A DNA stretch of 64,000 bases, taken from Abelmoschus esculentus (Eukaryota; Streptophyta; Magnoliopsida; Malvales; Malvaceae). Location: positions 17,685,001 to 17,749,000 of the forward strand of contig JAUCBN010000006.1 in NCBI GenBank assembly GCA_035048815.1. The letters run 5' to 3'. A program made the translations under genes and the position numbers. Below, in pieces: positions 23,236 through 35,758 of this stretch (its first letter is position 1; every line of letters starts with the position of its first letter). Under the pieces are notes generated by a model that did no database searches, was not told where the DNA came from, and saw nothing but the letters and a program-made list of their open reading frames with translations.

Positions 23236-25079
23236 ATATTTAGGGAGACAAAAAAATCAAGAAACACAGATCAAGACCAAAAATTCAGGTACCTGTAAAA
23301 TTTAAACTAAAAGCAGAACAGAACATGGAATGATACAAACATCAAAAATACCAAACTGGTAGATTTGAAAGAGGAAAGTCGAAAATTGCATGTTTCACTA
23401 GTATAAATCAGCACAAATGGAAAAGAAGAACTCGCTAATCATTCTCGTCTTATGCTGGGAGAAATCATCACGAAGAAAGATAGTAAATAACACTACTGTA
23501 TAACGAAACAAAAGAATGATCTATAGGCTATATATCAGGTGTTAAACCGAAAATTTGGAATATATTTTAGTCAAGAAAACAGCTGAACATTATGTTTTAG
23601 AAAGTTTTAACTAAAGGGTTATTCAACTTTCTAATCGAATGAAGTATGGCTTGTGTGTTTTCTAGTTCTACCACTAGCAACCATAATTTGATAGACTAGA
23701 ACCATAGAAAGATATTCCTTTGACTCCCTTCAAGTCAGCCAAAGTATAATAACATGAATCGGCAGGAAGCTTACAAGAATATGGTCTTGATATGTGGGTT
23801 AAAATTGACAGAAAAAATAAACAAGTTATCGACAAAACATAAATCCAGAGCTAATCCCTAAATCATCCAATCACCAAGTAGGTTCAAAAGACAAAGAAGC
23901 TTCATGTTAGCATTTAGGACAATGGCTCCTAGTATTTGTTCCCCAAAACAAGAAGTTTATTGTTGCAGCAGTACCAAATATGTAGATAGACAGTAAAAAT
24001 GAACAGAAAACATCATACTATTACATACTCGAGCTGAGACATTGTGTTCATAACTTTTCATCTCCTTTTTTCTTCATTTCTTGGTGACAGTAAATAGAAC
24101 CTAATGATCTATAGCATGAATAACAGTATTGACTGCAACAAGAATCTCTGCCACAACAACGATCCTATAAAGTGAAACTACATCCTGGGAATTATGATAT
24201 ACACATGAATCAATTCGGGCTGTTCCGCTAGTTTCAACCAGATGTTCTAACCGTCTCTCAGGCAATACAATTTCTATTCCGACAAATCAAATTCTACAAA
24301 TTTGTACCTAATACCAGACTCTATTTCCAGACAAGAAGCAGAGTCATTGTTGTATCCAAAAGTGTATAAACATTGAATTATAAGTCTTAACAATTCATGC
24401 TTATTTATTAAACCTTTAGAGCCCAATGTGGTAGGCAAATTCTCCATTGAGTGGTGCTTAGGAGAATTTTAAACCTAATGGATGAACCTTCTTGCCTTGT
24501 AAAATTAAATATTCCCATTTCTTCTACTTGCCATCAGTTTCCTATATCATACATAATCCAATTAGTCGAAAAGTATTCGAATTCGGAGTTCACGTCTGGC
24601 TCAGAGGAAGAAATCTGGTGCTTAACATACCCCAAATTTGCCAAGCAAAATACTTTCCAAAATACAAACAGGGACGGACACAGGATTGGGGCAAATTTAT
24701 AAAATTTCAGGGACGAAAATAGATTTTCAATAGAAAATACGCATAAAAACTTTAAAGAATTTCCAAATCATATATTAATTTCAAATTGTCAATACAAGCG
24801 GAACTTTCAGAAAAGAAAATGCTTCCATAAACAAAAGCCAAAGAAAGAACGGAAATATTTCCTTTTCTCAAATACTACCAACTAGGTTAATCCACACAAA
24901 ACAAAACAAGCAGATCTAAAATATATGTATTTGAATAAAAACAACAATTCAATTAAATAGACAACCTTAAAAAATGCAAATTGAACAACCTACGGCAAAG
25001 CCCAAACATTCACAACATGGAAAGATTAATAGAATGATAACAAAATTAGAGATTAGTTCATTAAATTGAGATTAATAAA
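23236..25079 (-). other. Former intron or leader region of the WDR26-like relic
   Basis: No coding sequence was recognised in this stretch. It is less AT-rich than the flanking intergenic DNA and lies between the WD40 relic and the leader-like segment on the same strand, so it may be an old intron or the scar of the deleted N-terminal exons. Confidence 0.3.
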
Positions 25080-25265
25080 ATGCTAAGCTCAGAACGGAAA
25101 CAGTAGACAAAGGTAGAGGAAGGGGAAAAGTTGTACGTTCTGATGGACGGAAGAGTCCCCCGCGGTGACGGAAGGAATAAACGGCGAGAAGAAAAGGGGA
25201 AACGGGGAAGAAAAAAACAGAGGCGAAGGGTAAATTTGGGGAAGAAGGGTTTTTTTTTTGGCAAA
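25080..25265 (-). promoter_or_regulatory. Orphan 5' leader-like segment
   Basis: On the minus strand this is a C/T-rich stretch (runs such as CCCTTCTTCCCC and TTTTTTTCTTCCCCG) with GC content much above its surroundings, typical of a plant 5' UTR. It reads towards the WDR26-like relic. The open frames across it encode low-complexity Pro/Phe/Ser sequence and are probably not genes. Confidence 0.4.
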
Positions 25266-27220
25266 GGGGATTAATGACGTCGGTATCAGTGAGTTTTGTC
25301 GATAAAAAGAGTAAACTACCAATTTAAAAATAGTCATAATTAAGGGATTTTAATAAAATTAACTCTTTTTTAGCGACATTGGTTAAGGTTTTGTGTATTA
25401 CGTGCGTAATTATATTATATAGTTTTGTAATTTCATTTACTAAAAATTTATAACGAATTATAATTTATTTTATTTAAGTATTATATGTGTATGATATATA
25501 TACGTTATTAAGGAGTAAAAAATTAAATAATATTATATTATAATCATGTAAATATATTTTTTTTAGACACGATCTGGAGCCAAAATAAACATAGCTATTA
25601 TAAATTATAGTTCATTTAGCACATCATGTGATATAATTCAAGTATAGTTCTAAAAAACTATAATTATTGATTTTAATTCGTTAAATTTATATTTATTTCG
25701 TCTTCGATCGATGATTGTATGTTTATTTATCTATTGTTTAATGATTTTTTTTTTGGATAATCAAAATTTCATTACCCAAAAAAGCAGAACTTTAATAAAA
25801 AAATAAATGATATTCATATTAAAAAAAAATTAAGTTTAATTCATTTTATTTATAAAATATATATTATTAAAAGAAAAAGAATATGTATGAATTAATATTT
25901 TATTATAATTAATTTAAAACTACTTTTATGAAAATATATAATTTAAAAAATATAAAATATATATTTAATTCAAATATTAAATATATGTTTCCTGTACTTT
26001 ATTTTTCATTTTACCCTATAAAAAATTTCTGACACTAATAATCTGGTAGATTTTCCAAATATATAAAAAAAGTTGCCGTCGAATGATTTAAATTAAAGAA
26101 ATAATAATTTAGGAGTTCCTTGAAAGAAAGAAAAAAAAGTTTCAAAGTGACGGAAACAAACGGTTTCAGGTTTGTCGTTTTCGTCGGTGCGTTACAACCA
26201 CGCGCCGAATAACAGAGCGTAGTAGACAACCATCACTAAATTTCCGGAACAATAATCATTTAGGATAAAATACATAAGCAGTCACTGCAACAATGAAAAT
26301 GTTCATTTTAATTACTGACTTTTCAAAACATTATTAAATGGTCATTAAATTTATCAAACTATTATAAAATAATCAATAAATTTTATTAAATTATTGTAAA
26401 ATAATTAGTAAATTAATCTAAATTTTAAATTATTTTTAAAATATTTATTAAAAATAATTTAAAATTTAGAGTCCACTTTATAATTTTTAAAAATATATTT
26501 TTATAATTTAATAATTATTTATATACTTTTATTATTATTATTTATTTTTCTTATATAATAGGCAGAGAACCTCATCCACCTAAATATTAAATTATTAAAC
26601 ATATTTGATTTATATTTTTAATAATTAGGCTTTTACGTATAATTTATTAAAATAAGATTTTACATTAAATCTTTTAAATGTTTATCGATTTATTACGTGC
26701 GTATTAAACTAAATTTTGAATAAAAATAAGTATAATATAATTTAAAATCTATGAAATACAATCATATATTTTTCTTGTGTTTTGTACAACTAACTTATAA
26801 TTAATCATTTATTTTTCCTCGTAACCGTTTAACCTAACTTGTTTTGAACCTTTTATTTTTAAGAGTATACGTAATTACTTGTATCGCACGTATTCAAAAT
26901 ACAATTATATTTACATAATTAAAACTTTTTCCCATTTTTTCTTTCTAGTTTTAACATTAAAAAAATCAAAATTTAATCATAATCTGAATTTTAAATCATA
27001 AACCCTAAAAATACACCGTAAACCTGATACCCTGAATTCTATTCGTATTAATACCAATAAAATTTAAATTAAAATAAAATCAAAAAAATTATTTTATTAT
27101 TTACTAAATTTTGCTAAGCATACATATTTCTTAATAAAAAATTAATACACTACTTTTATAATCTACTAAGTACACTGTTAGAATTCCCCCTTTTTTTAAT
27201 TTTAATACAAAATAGCCGTA
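25266..27220. other. AT-rich intergenic region
   Basis: No gene was recognised. A slightly GC-richer patch around 26130-26230 carries no recognised frame. The rest is low-complexity AT-rich sequence with loosely repeated TTATTAAAT motifs around 26260-26530. Confidence 0.5.
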
Positions 27221-27299
27221 TTTGGCAAAAAAGAAATACAAAGCAGCAGTATTTGCGTTTGCTGTAGCCTGTAGGCTACACTGGAGCAATAAAAGCACG

Positions 27300-27808
27300 T
27301 CCCACCTTCCCCCACTCGCTCAAAGACTCAAACTTTATCGTATAATTCTCTCTTTTCACTTTCTGAAAGTTTATACTCTCGGTCTAAAGATCTTCTCTTC
27401 ATTTTCCTGGCTCTTTCTTTCCAGCAGATCCCTAAGCTTTTCAGCCCCTTTTCCTTTCCGGGAAAGGAAAACTCTTTTCGCTGCATTGTGGAGGTAGATC
27501 TTTGGTGCGTTTCATGGATCTACAATCGCGGCGAGCTGCATTTTCTTAATCTTCTTTTTTAGGGCTTTTTTTTTGTTCCGTTGCTTTTTAATTTCTTTTT
27601 TCTGAGCAGTTTGGAAGCTTCAGTTTTGGTTGGTTGGTTTTTGAGTTGTGTTGTTTTGCTTGGAGAATGCGACGGGGAGTTTGGCTGGCGGAGAATGGTC
27701 CGGTGTAGCCTTAGGACTCTCCGGTGGCTGTCCGGCGAGGCTCGTGTGGTTTTAGTTTGTATCTGTTTCTGACGATGGTTGTTTTGGACTCTGGTTCGGC
27801 GAGAGAAG
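27300..27808 (+). other. 5' leader of the ALE2-like gene
   Basis: This C/T-rich stretch has sharply raised GC compared with the upstream intergenic DNA, as expected for a promoter-proximal leader. Several ATGs precede the chosen start, so short upstream frames exist (for example 27774). The chosen start at 27809 is the one that opens a signal peptide and splices in phase to exon 2. Confidence 0.5.
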
Positions 27809-30800
27809 ATGCCTGCTTTGATTCTGCTCCAGTTGCTTTCTGTTTACTTACTCAGCTTTCTATCCTGTTCTTGTTTAGGTATCAATCTTTCTGGATACTT
27901 TGCTCTTTTCTGTAGTTAGATTTATTTACTTACTTATCTATTTGGGTACTGTAAATATAGTAGAAACAAAATAAATTTGGAGCTAAATCCAGTTCTAGTC
28001 AAGCTTTAGTTTTATTTGGAAATAAACAAAAAGCCATGTTTCATTAAGCTTAGTGTTGATTGGTTCTCTTATGGCTAATCATTTGTCCACTTTAAAGTTC
28101 TCCCTTTAGCTCACTTGCTGGCCTTCGCCGGGAAAAATGAAAAATGTATAAAAAATGCTTTGCTTTTCGAATAATCGTTTAGTCACCAACACCAAGTACC
28201 TACAAGTCTTTAATTTTCTTGTTCCCTATAGTATTTCAAAAAGAATTGTGAATTTGAGAGAAAAGTTAGATAATTGATCAGAATTTGATCCCCTTGGACA
28301 ATATATGTTCATTGTTCCCTGCTAGTTTTGTGCTGATATACTGAAAATATTGTAGTTCAATTTGCTTATACCATGTCTCATGTAAATATATACTAGTTTA
28401 TTTGGTTGCGGTACTATTTAAAAGTGAGTATTAGAGTCAAATATTGTATTAAAAATGTTTTTAACTATTTTGGGTATTTTGAGCAAATGATCAAAGTTTG
28501 CTACTCCTGCAACTGTTTACATCTTTGTCATAATTATTGAATTTTTGTAAACTTGTAGTATACGGTTATTACATGATGCATGCAAATAAAGTGTTTTGAT
28601 ATACCATTTTGGGTCTTAATGACATTTCAAAATTATTTTTATAGTCTATTTTCAAGTAGTCTATTTTCATTTTATTCATTTGATATTTATAGTTTTGAAA
28701 AATTATTTTTATATAAATGCAGAATGCTTGTGTGTTGAAGGTATATTGAGTGATAGTATTTTTTTTTATTAATTAGGTAAATACCATAATTTAATGAACG
28801 TATTCAATTGTTGAATGAAAATTTGAACGTAGTATTAATCATAAAAGAAGAAGCATTACTAATTAGTTAAAAGGAGTAAAAAAGTAAAAACCAACCCGTA
28901 CCTATAGGCACGAGTTGGTACAAATAACTCGAATTCAAATACTGACATGAACATTCATTCAGTATAGTGACTACAATAACCTTGGTTAATGAAGGAAGAT
29001 TAACTTCTATGCCATTTTATTTCAGGGATGCAAATATTCTTGTATCCTTTACAACCAGTGCATCAGCTGTCTGCAGTGGAAACAATAGTTGAGCGTGGTA
29101 ATCATTTATTTAATTGATTTCAAATGTTAAATCAGTTAAGCAAAACTCTTTTGGCTTTTCTTCCTGTCTAGGGTTGAAACGACCTATCGTGTATATAGAA
29201 ATAGTTTGATGTAGATATGTAGTATCCATGAAGAATTTTAACCGAAGATCTTTGAAGTAAAAGAATTTATTAGTGATATATGTTTTTCTGTAGCCCAGTC
29301 CTATGAACTTGCTCTGAGCCACATGTCGCGGTAAATGTGACATGTTTGGTATGTATAATGCATGACTGAAAATATTCAAAGAGGCATTTGGTTTCAACTT
29401 CTAGTCTTCTAGTTGATGGATTGGCATGTTCCTGCTCAAAAATTGTTGTCACTTGTTTGACAAGTTTGTGATTTTTGTTATACAGTTGTCTATGTTCTTC
29501 TGCCCATCATTAATTGTTATAGCTCAAAGATTATCACCAAGGATCTTTTGTGTTAGGTTCAGAATAGGAAGTCGTACCTGTCTATTTATGAAGGATGCGT
29601 TACTTATGAGATGCATTATTTGTTATGCATTTGTTACCTGATTCTCTCCTAAGTGCATTTGATCTTTAGAAGGCTTCTTTTTTTCTTTTCTATTTCCTAT
29701 TCTTCTTAGGTCAATGTTATCTAAAGGTCCCGAGATCCTCCTATTAACTGTTCTGGTATATAACTAATATGCTAAATTCATGATTTATAGAAAACAAAAG
29801 CGTACAAGTTATGTTACCAGTTTATGTAGATGTGTGGTATAGGTCATTGATGACTTTTTAAAGGATTCCTATTTTTTTTGGATAAATAATTCCAACCTCC
29901 TTTCATTATTGCTTCTCACATGATTACCAATAAGGTTGCTTCTATCCCAGCAGCTAGGTCTATTTCAATGCGCACACTATTTTCTCAACCAAGATCACCC
30001 CAGGACCATGTTAATCCTTCTTTTGCTCCTGCTGCTGCACCTGTTCCCTCTCCTATCTATCAAGGTACCTATTGCCATCTGTTTCCAACACCTTGCTACA
30101 ACATCAATGCTGCCATATGGCTTATGTATATTGCACTGCAGCTCCTGTTGCTAGCCCCAGTAACCGCGTGGTGTCCAAACATCATCATCATGGTGGTCAC
30201 CATCACCATCGTCATGTTAAACCTCGAGCAGATGCTCCCTCACCTTCAGAGCAAGGTAACATGTTTTTTTGCCTTAAGCAATGTATAGAAGAGATGGCCT
30301 GCTGCTGTTTGGTTCCGATTTTTGTTGTTGCCAAAAGTAAAACTAATTGTTGTTTAAACTTTAGCCTTAATTGACGGGTCTACAATTCTTATTGTTAGTC
30401 TTGGGGATTATGGTGGGGTTGAGATGTTCATTCACATGGGGAGAATGTTTGAATAATCAATGAGTCGTAGCATGTGCCTTCGTTCGCATGGTATCATGCG
30501 CTTGCATTTTTTAAAATATTGTTATAAAGCACCCTTAACACCTACTTTGCTTCTTTGTGGTTTTGATTATAAAACTGTCAGGTTGCGATCAAGTTTGTGT
30601 GGAGCCACTTACTGCAACCCCTTTCGGTTCACCTTGTGGCTGTGTTTTCCCAATGAAAGTCAAACTTCTTCTGACTGTAGCTCCTTATGCTGTATTCCCT
30701 GTGATGAACGAGCTGGAGATTGAGATTGCTGCAGGCATATATTTGCAACAAAGTCAAGTGAAAATAATGGGTGCTGCAGCTGATACTCAAAATCAGGAGA

Positions 30801-33758
30801 GAACATTGGTAGAGATTAACTTGGTCCCACTTGGAGAGAAGTTTGATAATACAACAGCAATTCTTACGTATGACCGGCTTTTGCATAAAAGACTATCTCT
30901 AAATTCAACTCTTTTTGGAACATATGAGGTGGTATCCATCAGTTATCCAGGTGGTTATCCCTGTTTTCTTAATAACTTATTGTCACGCTATTTGTTGCTA
31001 TGTCATGGTTGTAATTTGAAAATATGTTTTCAGGAGTTCCTGCTTCACCACCATATGGTACTATTTTTGGGAGTGGTCCTACTGGAAGTATTGGAGGTCT
31101 CCCTATCACAGCTAATTTTGTTAACAAGAACCAAAAGATGAACATCAGAATCATTGCAATTATTGTTTTATCTGCTTTTGTGCTCTTATTGGTTTTAGCT
31201 GGAGCAATCTCTGTCCTTATAAAATGGAGAAAGTTTGGAAGACCATCAAATGCTGTTGGTCCGGCGTTTCCTTCCTCATTGAACAAAAGATCAGGTAGGT
31301 TAGATAGTGAGCTTTATGTTTGACATCTAGATTCTGTTGCATGGAATTGCAATGCATTGTGATGTGCGTAACTGGTTTTCCTCTATTTCTGTAATTCTGT
31401 TTAGGCACACATACAACCCTAAGCTGATATGTCTATGTATTTTCATTTGCTGCAACAATTGAATCATAATGGTTAATCATCCTTATAGTTGTGAAGTTGG
31501 AATATATTATAATTGGAATTTTGATGCCTGGATCTAAGCTAGTTATATTTCGTCAATTCCTTGTTGTCTGTAAGGACTATTTTGATATCTGAGAAGTAGG
31601 AATATATGATGATCTTGTCTTCATTTTAACACAGGCATTGGTTCTATCTTGTCAAGCAGCATGGCAAGTTCTCCATCAATGTCACTCATTTCTACCATGG
31701 CTACTTGTGCTCTCCCAGTTAAAACATTTACACTTGTTGAGCTTGAGAAGGCGACAAACAATTTCAGTTCAAAGAGGATTCTTGGTGAAGGGGGATTTGG
31801 ACGAGTTTACCATGGTTTTATGGAAGATGGAAGTGAGGTAGCTGTTAAGTTACTTACAAGAGATAATCAGAACGGAGACCGTGAATTTATTGCTGAAGTT
31901 GAGATGCTAAGCCGATTGCACCACCGTAATCTTGTGAAACTTGTTGGTATATGTATTGAAGGTCGTATACGCTGCTTGGTGTATGAACTTGTTCCCAATG
32001 GAAGTGTGGAATCACATTTGCATGGTATAATTTCCTTATCAAGTCGCCCATTGTTTTGTCTGATTCTGATATTGGACTGATTACTTGTTCAAGTTAGTGT
32101 TTTTCATCTTGTTATGAAAGCTACCCATTAACTTATGGAAAATGCTTTGACACTAGCCCTTAAAGTTTAGGGTTTTAGGTGTTTAGTGTGTAGGGTGTAT
32201 AATTTAAGGTTTATGGTTAGATTTAGGGTTTAGGGTTTGGGATTTAGGTTTTAAATTTTATAGGAAGGTTGTGTAATTTTTTTACACAACTTGTATATCA
32301 AAATATAACCCTTAACTTATTATCCACAAAAAATAATGGAAAAGAAAGAGAAAACATACTGTTAATCCCTATATATGTTGTCCGGGTCAACAACTGCTGA
32401 AATGCTATGAATATATATATTTCAATTTTGAATAAGATAGATTGACATTATCCATGTTTTCTTTATATAGTGTTTGTATTGATGGTTTAGGTGTTGACAA
32501 AAGCAAAGGACCTCTTGATTGGGATGCTAGGCTGAAGATTGCCCTTGGAGCAGCTAGAGGATTGGCTTATCTTCATGAAGATTCTAATCCTCGAGTGATT
32601 CACCGAGATTTTAAGGCTAGTAATGTTCTATTAGAAGATGACTTCACTCCAAAGGTCTCAGATTTTGGTTTAGCAAGGGAAGCAACTGAAGGATCCCAGC
32701 ACATTTCCACCCGGGTCATGGGAACTTTTGGGTAATTATTTGTCAATGCATAATTATCATTCCATAGCACTAAGTTTCCTTGAAACATGTTGCATACCAC
32801 GGCACATCCTCCAATTTACTGGAGGGTGAAAACTAATTAGTATTGTATATATTAATTAAAAGTTAATCCATGCTAATTTTATGGAGTGATCCATTAAAGC
32901 ACTTGATGATATAATGTTTACAGTTTCTTATGTCTGAAGTGATTTTCTCAATCATCAATTTCTACCAAATAAATGTTATGAATTTGCAACTTCAGGGCCT
33001 TCTATCAGATTTACTTTTCAAAATATTATTAAAGCCGAAGTTTGTGAATTTGCAGGTATGTAGCTCCCGAATATGCTATGACAGGGCACCTACTTGTCAA
33101 GAGTGATGTTTACAGTTTTGGGGTTGTGCTTCTTGAGCTTTTGACCGGTAGAAAACCTGTGGATATGTCCCAACCTCAGGGACAGGAGAATCTAGTAACT
33201 TGGGCGCGGCCTCTATTGAGCAGTCGAGAAGGTGTACAGCAATTGGTAGACCCTTCCTTGGCCGGAACATATGACTTTGAAGACATGGCTAAGGTGGCCT
33301 CCATTGCATCCATGTGTGTCCACCCAGAAGTGACTCAGAGACCTTTTATGGGTGAAGTTGTACAGGCTCTGAAGCTTATATACAACGACACAGATGAAAC
33401 CGGTGGAGATTGCTGTAGTCAAAAGGAGTCTTCTGCCCCCGAATCCGACTTTAAAGGGGATTTTGCCCCTTCTGATAGTAGTTGGTGGAATGCTGGTGAG
33501 GTAACATACGGACAGTCGTCATATCCCTTTGTCACAATGGACTATAGTTCTGGTCAACTTGACGAGATGGAAAACCGACCATTTTCAGCTTCAAGTTTGG
33601 TTGGAGTTGGAACATCTTTACCAATAAGACACGGTAACAGATCAGGTCCATTGAGAATGATTCGAAGCAAGCCGAGCTTTTATACATTAAGAGGGAGCAT
33701 GAGTGAGCATGGGGGACTCCTTCCAAGACGGATTTGGAGCGATGCCAATTGGGTTTGA
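27809..33758 (+). CDS. ALE2: Receptor-like serine/threonine kinase, ALE2 type
   Basis: Nine exons: 27809-27878, 29026-29097, 29951-30064, 30142-30255, 30582-30950, 31034-31294, 31635-32024, 32491-32731 and 33056-33758, giving 777 residues. An N-terminal hydrophobic signal peptide (MPALILLQLLSVYLLSFLSC) is followed by a His- and Pro-rich segment, a Cys-bearing extracellular domain (CVEPLTATPFGSPCGCVFP), one membrane helix near 286-310, and a kinase domain. The kinase has GEGGFG (about 384), VAVK (Lys about 405), HRDFKASN (about 501-508), DFGLA and an APE motif, so it should be active. ALE2 of Arabidopsis works with ACR4 in epidermis and cuticle formation. The C-terminal tail (SSWWNAGEV, LRGSMSEHGG) also matches ALE2. 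The first three small exons are the least certain. Intron 7 contains degenerate TTTAGGG-like repeats. Confidence 0.93.
28890..28919. repeat. Near-perfect 30-bp palindrome in ALE2 intron 1
   Basis: ACCAACCCGT and ACGAGTTGGT are inverted copies differing at one position, around the palindromic centre CCTATAGG. The sequence is GC-richer than the intron and is followed by CAAATAACTCGAATTCAAAT. It probably marks a mobile-element remnant. Confidence 0.45.
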
Positions 33759-34220
33759 GCACTTCTTTCCCTCAACTATTTTTATTTCTTATTTTTGAAT
33801 TGTAAGCAGTCGATTGTAGTCTATCATTCGGGGATTCCGGAGTGTTTACAATGTTCATCGAGAAGCAGAAACCCGACCTTGGCTACTTGTTTTTCTTGAT
33901 TCCTTACCATACAACAGAATGGAGATGTAAGTTGCAAAATTTGTTGACTGCTTTTTATGTTTCTTATCTAATGCCAGATCCAATCCAAGGGCAACAGATT
34001 CATTTACAGATTGTCTTGCCTTGCCTACAAAATTTCCTTTTTCTTGTGCAATCCTGTAAAGTGTAAACTAAAACAGGCTGGCAATGCTTTCTTGTTAACC
34101 CAAGTGTAGGATTAGGATTAGGAACATGTTTTGATTTAAGGAAATTGTAAGAAATTGTCTTGTTTTTTTTTACAATGAAATGTTTGGGGCTTTGGTTAAT
34201 TAACCCTCCGGCAAACAGGG
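33759..34220 (+). other. ALE2-like 3' UTR region
   Basis: This stretch follows the stop codon. It contains no gene and has the mixed composition of a transcribed 3' end. I see no single clear polyadenylation signal. Confidence 0.4.
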
Positions 34221-34221
34221 A

Positions 34222-34410
34222 AACCAATATTTTGAGTTCAAGGGGTAAAACAAGATTTTGAGTTCAAGGGGTAAAACATAAATGTTTAAAAGTAGGGGAT
34301 AAATTTATAAAAAAATATTTTTTAAAAATATTTAAATAAGAAAACAAAATAAAAATAAATTCTTTGAGGTAAGGCTGATTGTTCCATCCCATGTAGTTTT
34401 CGTCCCAGCC
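34222..34410. repeat. Dispersed repeat, copy 2, with a local tandem duplication
   Basis: This is the partner of 16611-16770. The unit TTTTGAGTTCAAGGGGTAAA occurs twice in a row (34229-34252 and 34255-34278), a direct duplication at the left end that copy 1 lacks. The right end reads CCCATGTAGTTTTCGTCC against CCCATATAATTTTGTCC in copy 1. Confidence 0.5.
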
Positions 34411-34967
34411 GGCAATCACTTATTTCTACTTTCTCCTTTTTTTTTTTTCTTTCTGATAAGCATCATCATATACAATTGGTGAAGGCTTTATTAACAAAAA
34501 TAGTATTGCATTGCTTTTAAGTGAGATAGAATCAAATTACATATTATAAAATTCTTTGTATTTTATATATTTTTTAGATCGTTAAATGATTAAAGTAGTT
34601 GACTCAATTTAATTCTTTAATTTTATTCAAGTGATAATCTTTGTATAATCGACTGTTAATCTGAATTATTTGTTTCAGTTATCGATTCAGAAAAACATAT
34701 TAGACTTAAAGAATTCTATAATATATAATTTGGTACTATCCCCTTTTACATATATTAATATGTAATTAAATCTCGTCCTTTAATTTTAGGATAAAATTCA
34801 CTTAAAAAATACGAGTTTAGGTTTGGATTCGATCCATTTCGTGTCGGGCTTCTTGGGTCAAGTCCATTTTGATGGATATAGAACTATGAATTTCACAACG
34901 GTTGTGCGTTAGTTTTGGTCCAATAGAAAAGTGAACAACACCATGAGAACTAGTAACCCTTTAAGTT
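34411..34967. other. AT-rich spacer before the plastid insert
   Basis: No gene or repeat was recognised. Confidence 0.4.
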
Positions 34968-35520
34968 GAAAAACATTTTAGGAGGAATCTCTGAAGTAGA
35001 TGGTAGTTGATAGAGTAATCTTTGATTATAATTTTCAGTATGAGTATTGCGTACAAGACAAAACTTGTGATCGATAGTAAAACACCGATCTCCCAGTTGA
35101 GATCTAATTCGGTCTTTACAGATTTCGCGAAATATTTTCTTACGAAGTTTTGTTATAGCATTTATAACTGCCTCAGGTTTAGGAGGACAACCCGTCAAAT
35201 AGACATCCACAGGAATTAGCTTATCAACCCTCGAACAGTACTATAAGAATCAGTACTGAATATCCTCCTTGTAATTGTACACGCACCCATAGCAATAACA
35301 TATTTAGGTTCGAGTATTTGTTCATATAATCTCATTAAAGAGGGAGCTATTTTTATTGTTACTGTTCTATCTGTTAAAATTAGATCCGTCTGTCTAGGAC
35401 TCGATCTTGGTACCAGCCCATAACGATCAAAGTCGAATCGTGAGCCTATTAATAAAGCAAATTCAATAAAACAACAACAACTGGTACCATAAAGAAGTGG
35501 CCAGATCAAAGATGTTGACA
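34968..35520 (-). pseudogene. ndhK: Nuclear insert of plastid DNA: ndhK fragment
   Basis: Two minus-strand frames together cover most of plastid NdhK, an NADH dehydrogenase-like complex subunit. The upstream part shows WPLLYGTSCC, RFDFDRYGLVPRSSPRQ and AMGACTIT; the downstream part shows MDVYLTGCPPKPEAVINAIT. They join at STVRG, where one G of a GGGG run is missing. An extra codon also lies in the CCC stretch. Many differences from the usual plastid protein are G-to-A or C-to-T changes (TGGM to TRRI, MKM to IKI), the pattern of methylated, decaying plastid DNA in the nucleus. Neither ndhC nor ndhJ is present, so only about 0.55 kb was inserted or survives. It is not functional. Confidence 0.92.
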
Positions 35521-35758
35521 TTTACATGTTGGTACGGACTTGCTCTCTTTCACAACTTATTTACCTTGCATTTTTCACCACAAATGGTGAAAAATTTTAG
35601 TTTTTATTTAATTTAGGGATAAAATTTAGAGTTTAAAATTAAATTTTAAATTCTCAATCCCTTTATTCTAAACTATAACTTTAAAACTCTGCACCCTAAA
35701 TCTTAATTTTATAAACTAAACTAAAATTTAAAGCAACAAGTATGTGAAAACCAAGACT
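35521..35758. other. AT-rich spacer with degenerate telomere-like tract
   Basis: This stretch holds imperfect TTTAGGG/CCCTAAA-like motifs (35600-35720). No gene was recognised. Confidence 0.4.

Noticed and set aside
25061..25337. Two overlapping minus frames of 67 and 82 codons
   Set aside because: Pro/Phe/Ser low-complexity translation of a C/T-rich leader; better explained as a 5' UTR.
29110..29452. Minus-strand frames of 60-95 codons
   Set aside because: They lie in an ALE2 intron, have no recognisable product and no coding-like composition.
30557..31141. 194-codon plus frame in the ALE2 locus taken as a gene of its own
   Set aside because: It contains ALE2 exon 5 and then reads through the intron; the splice sites at 30950 and 31034 restore the family sequence.
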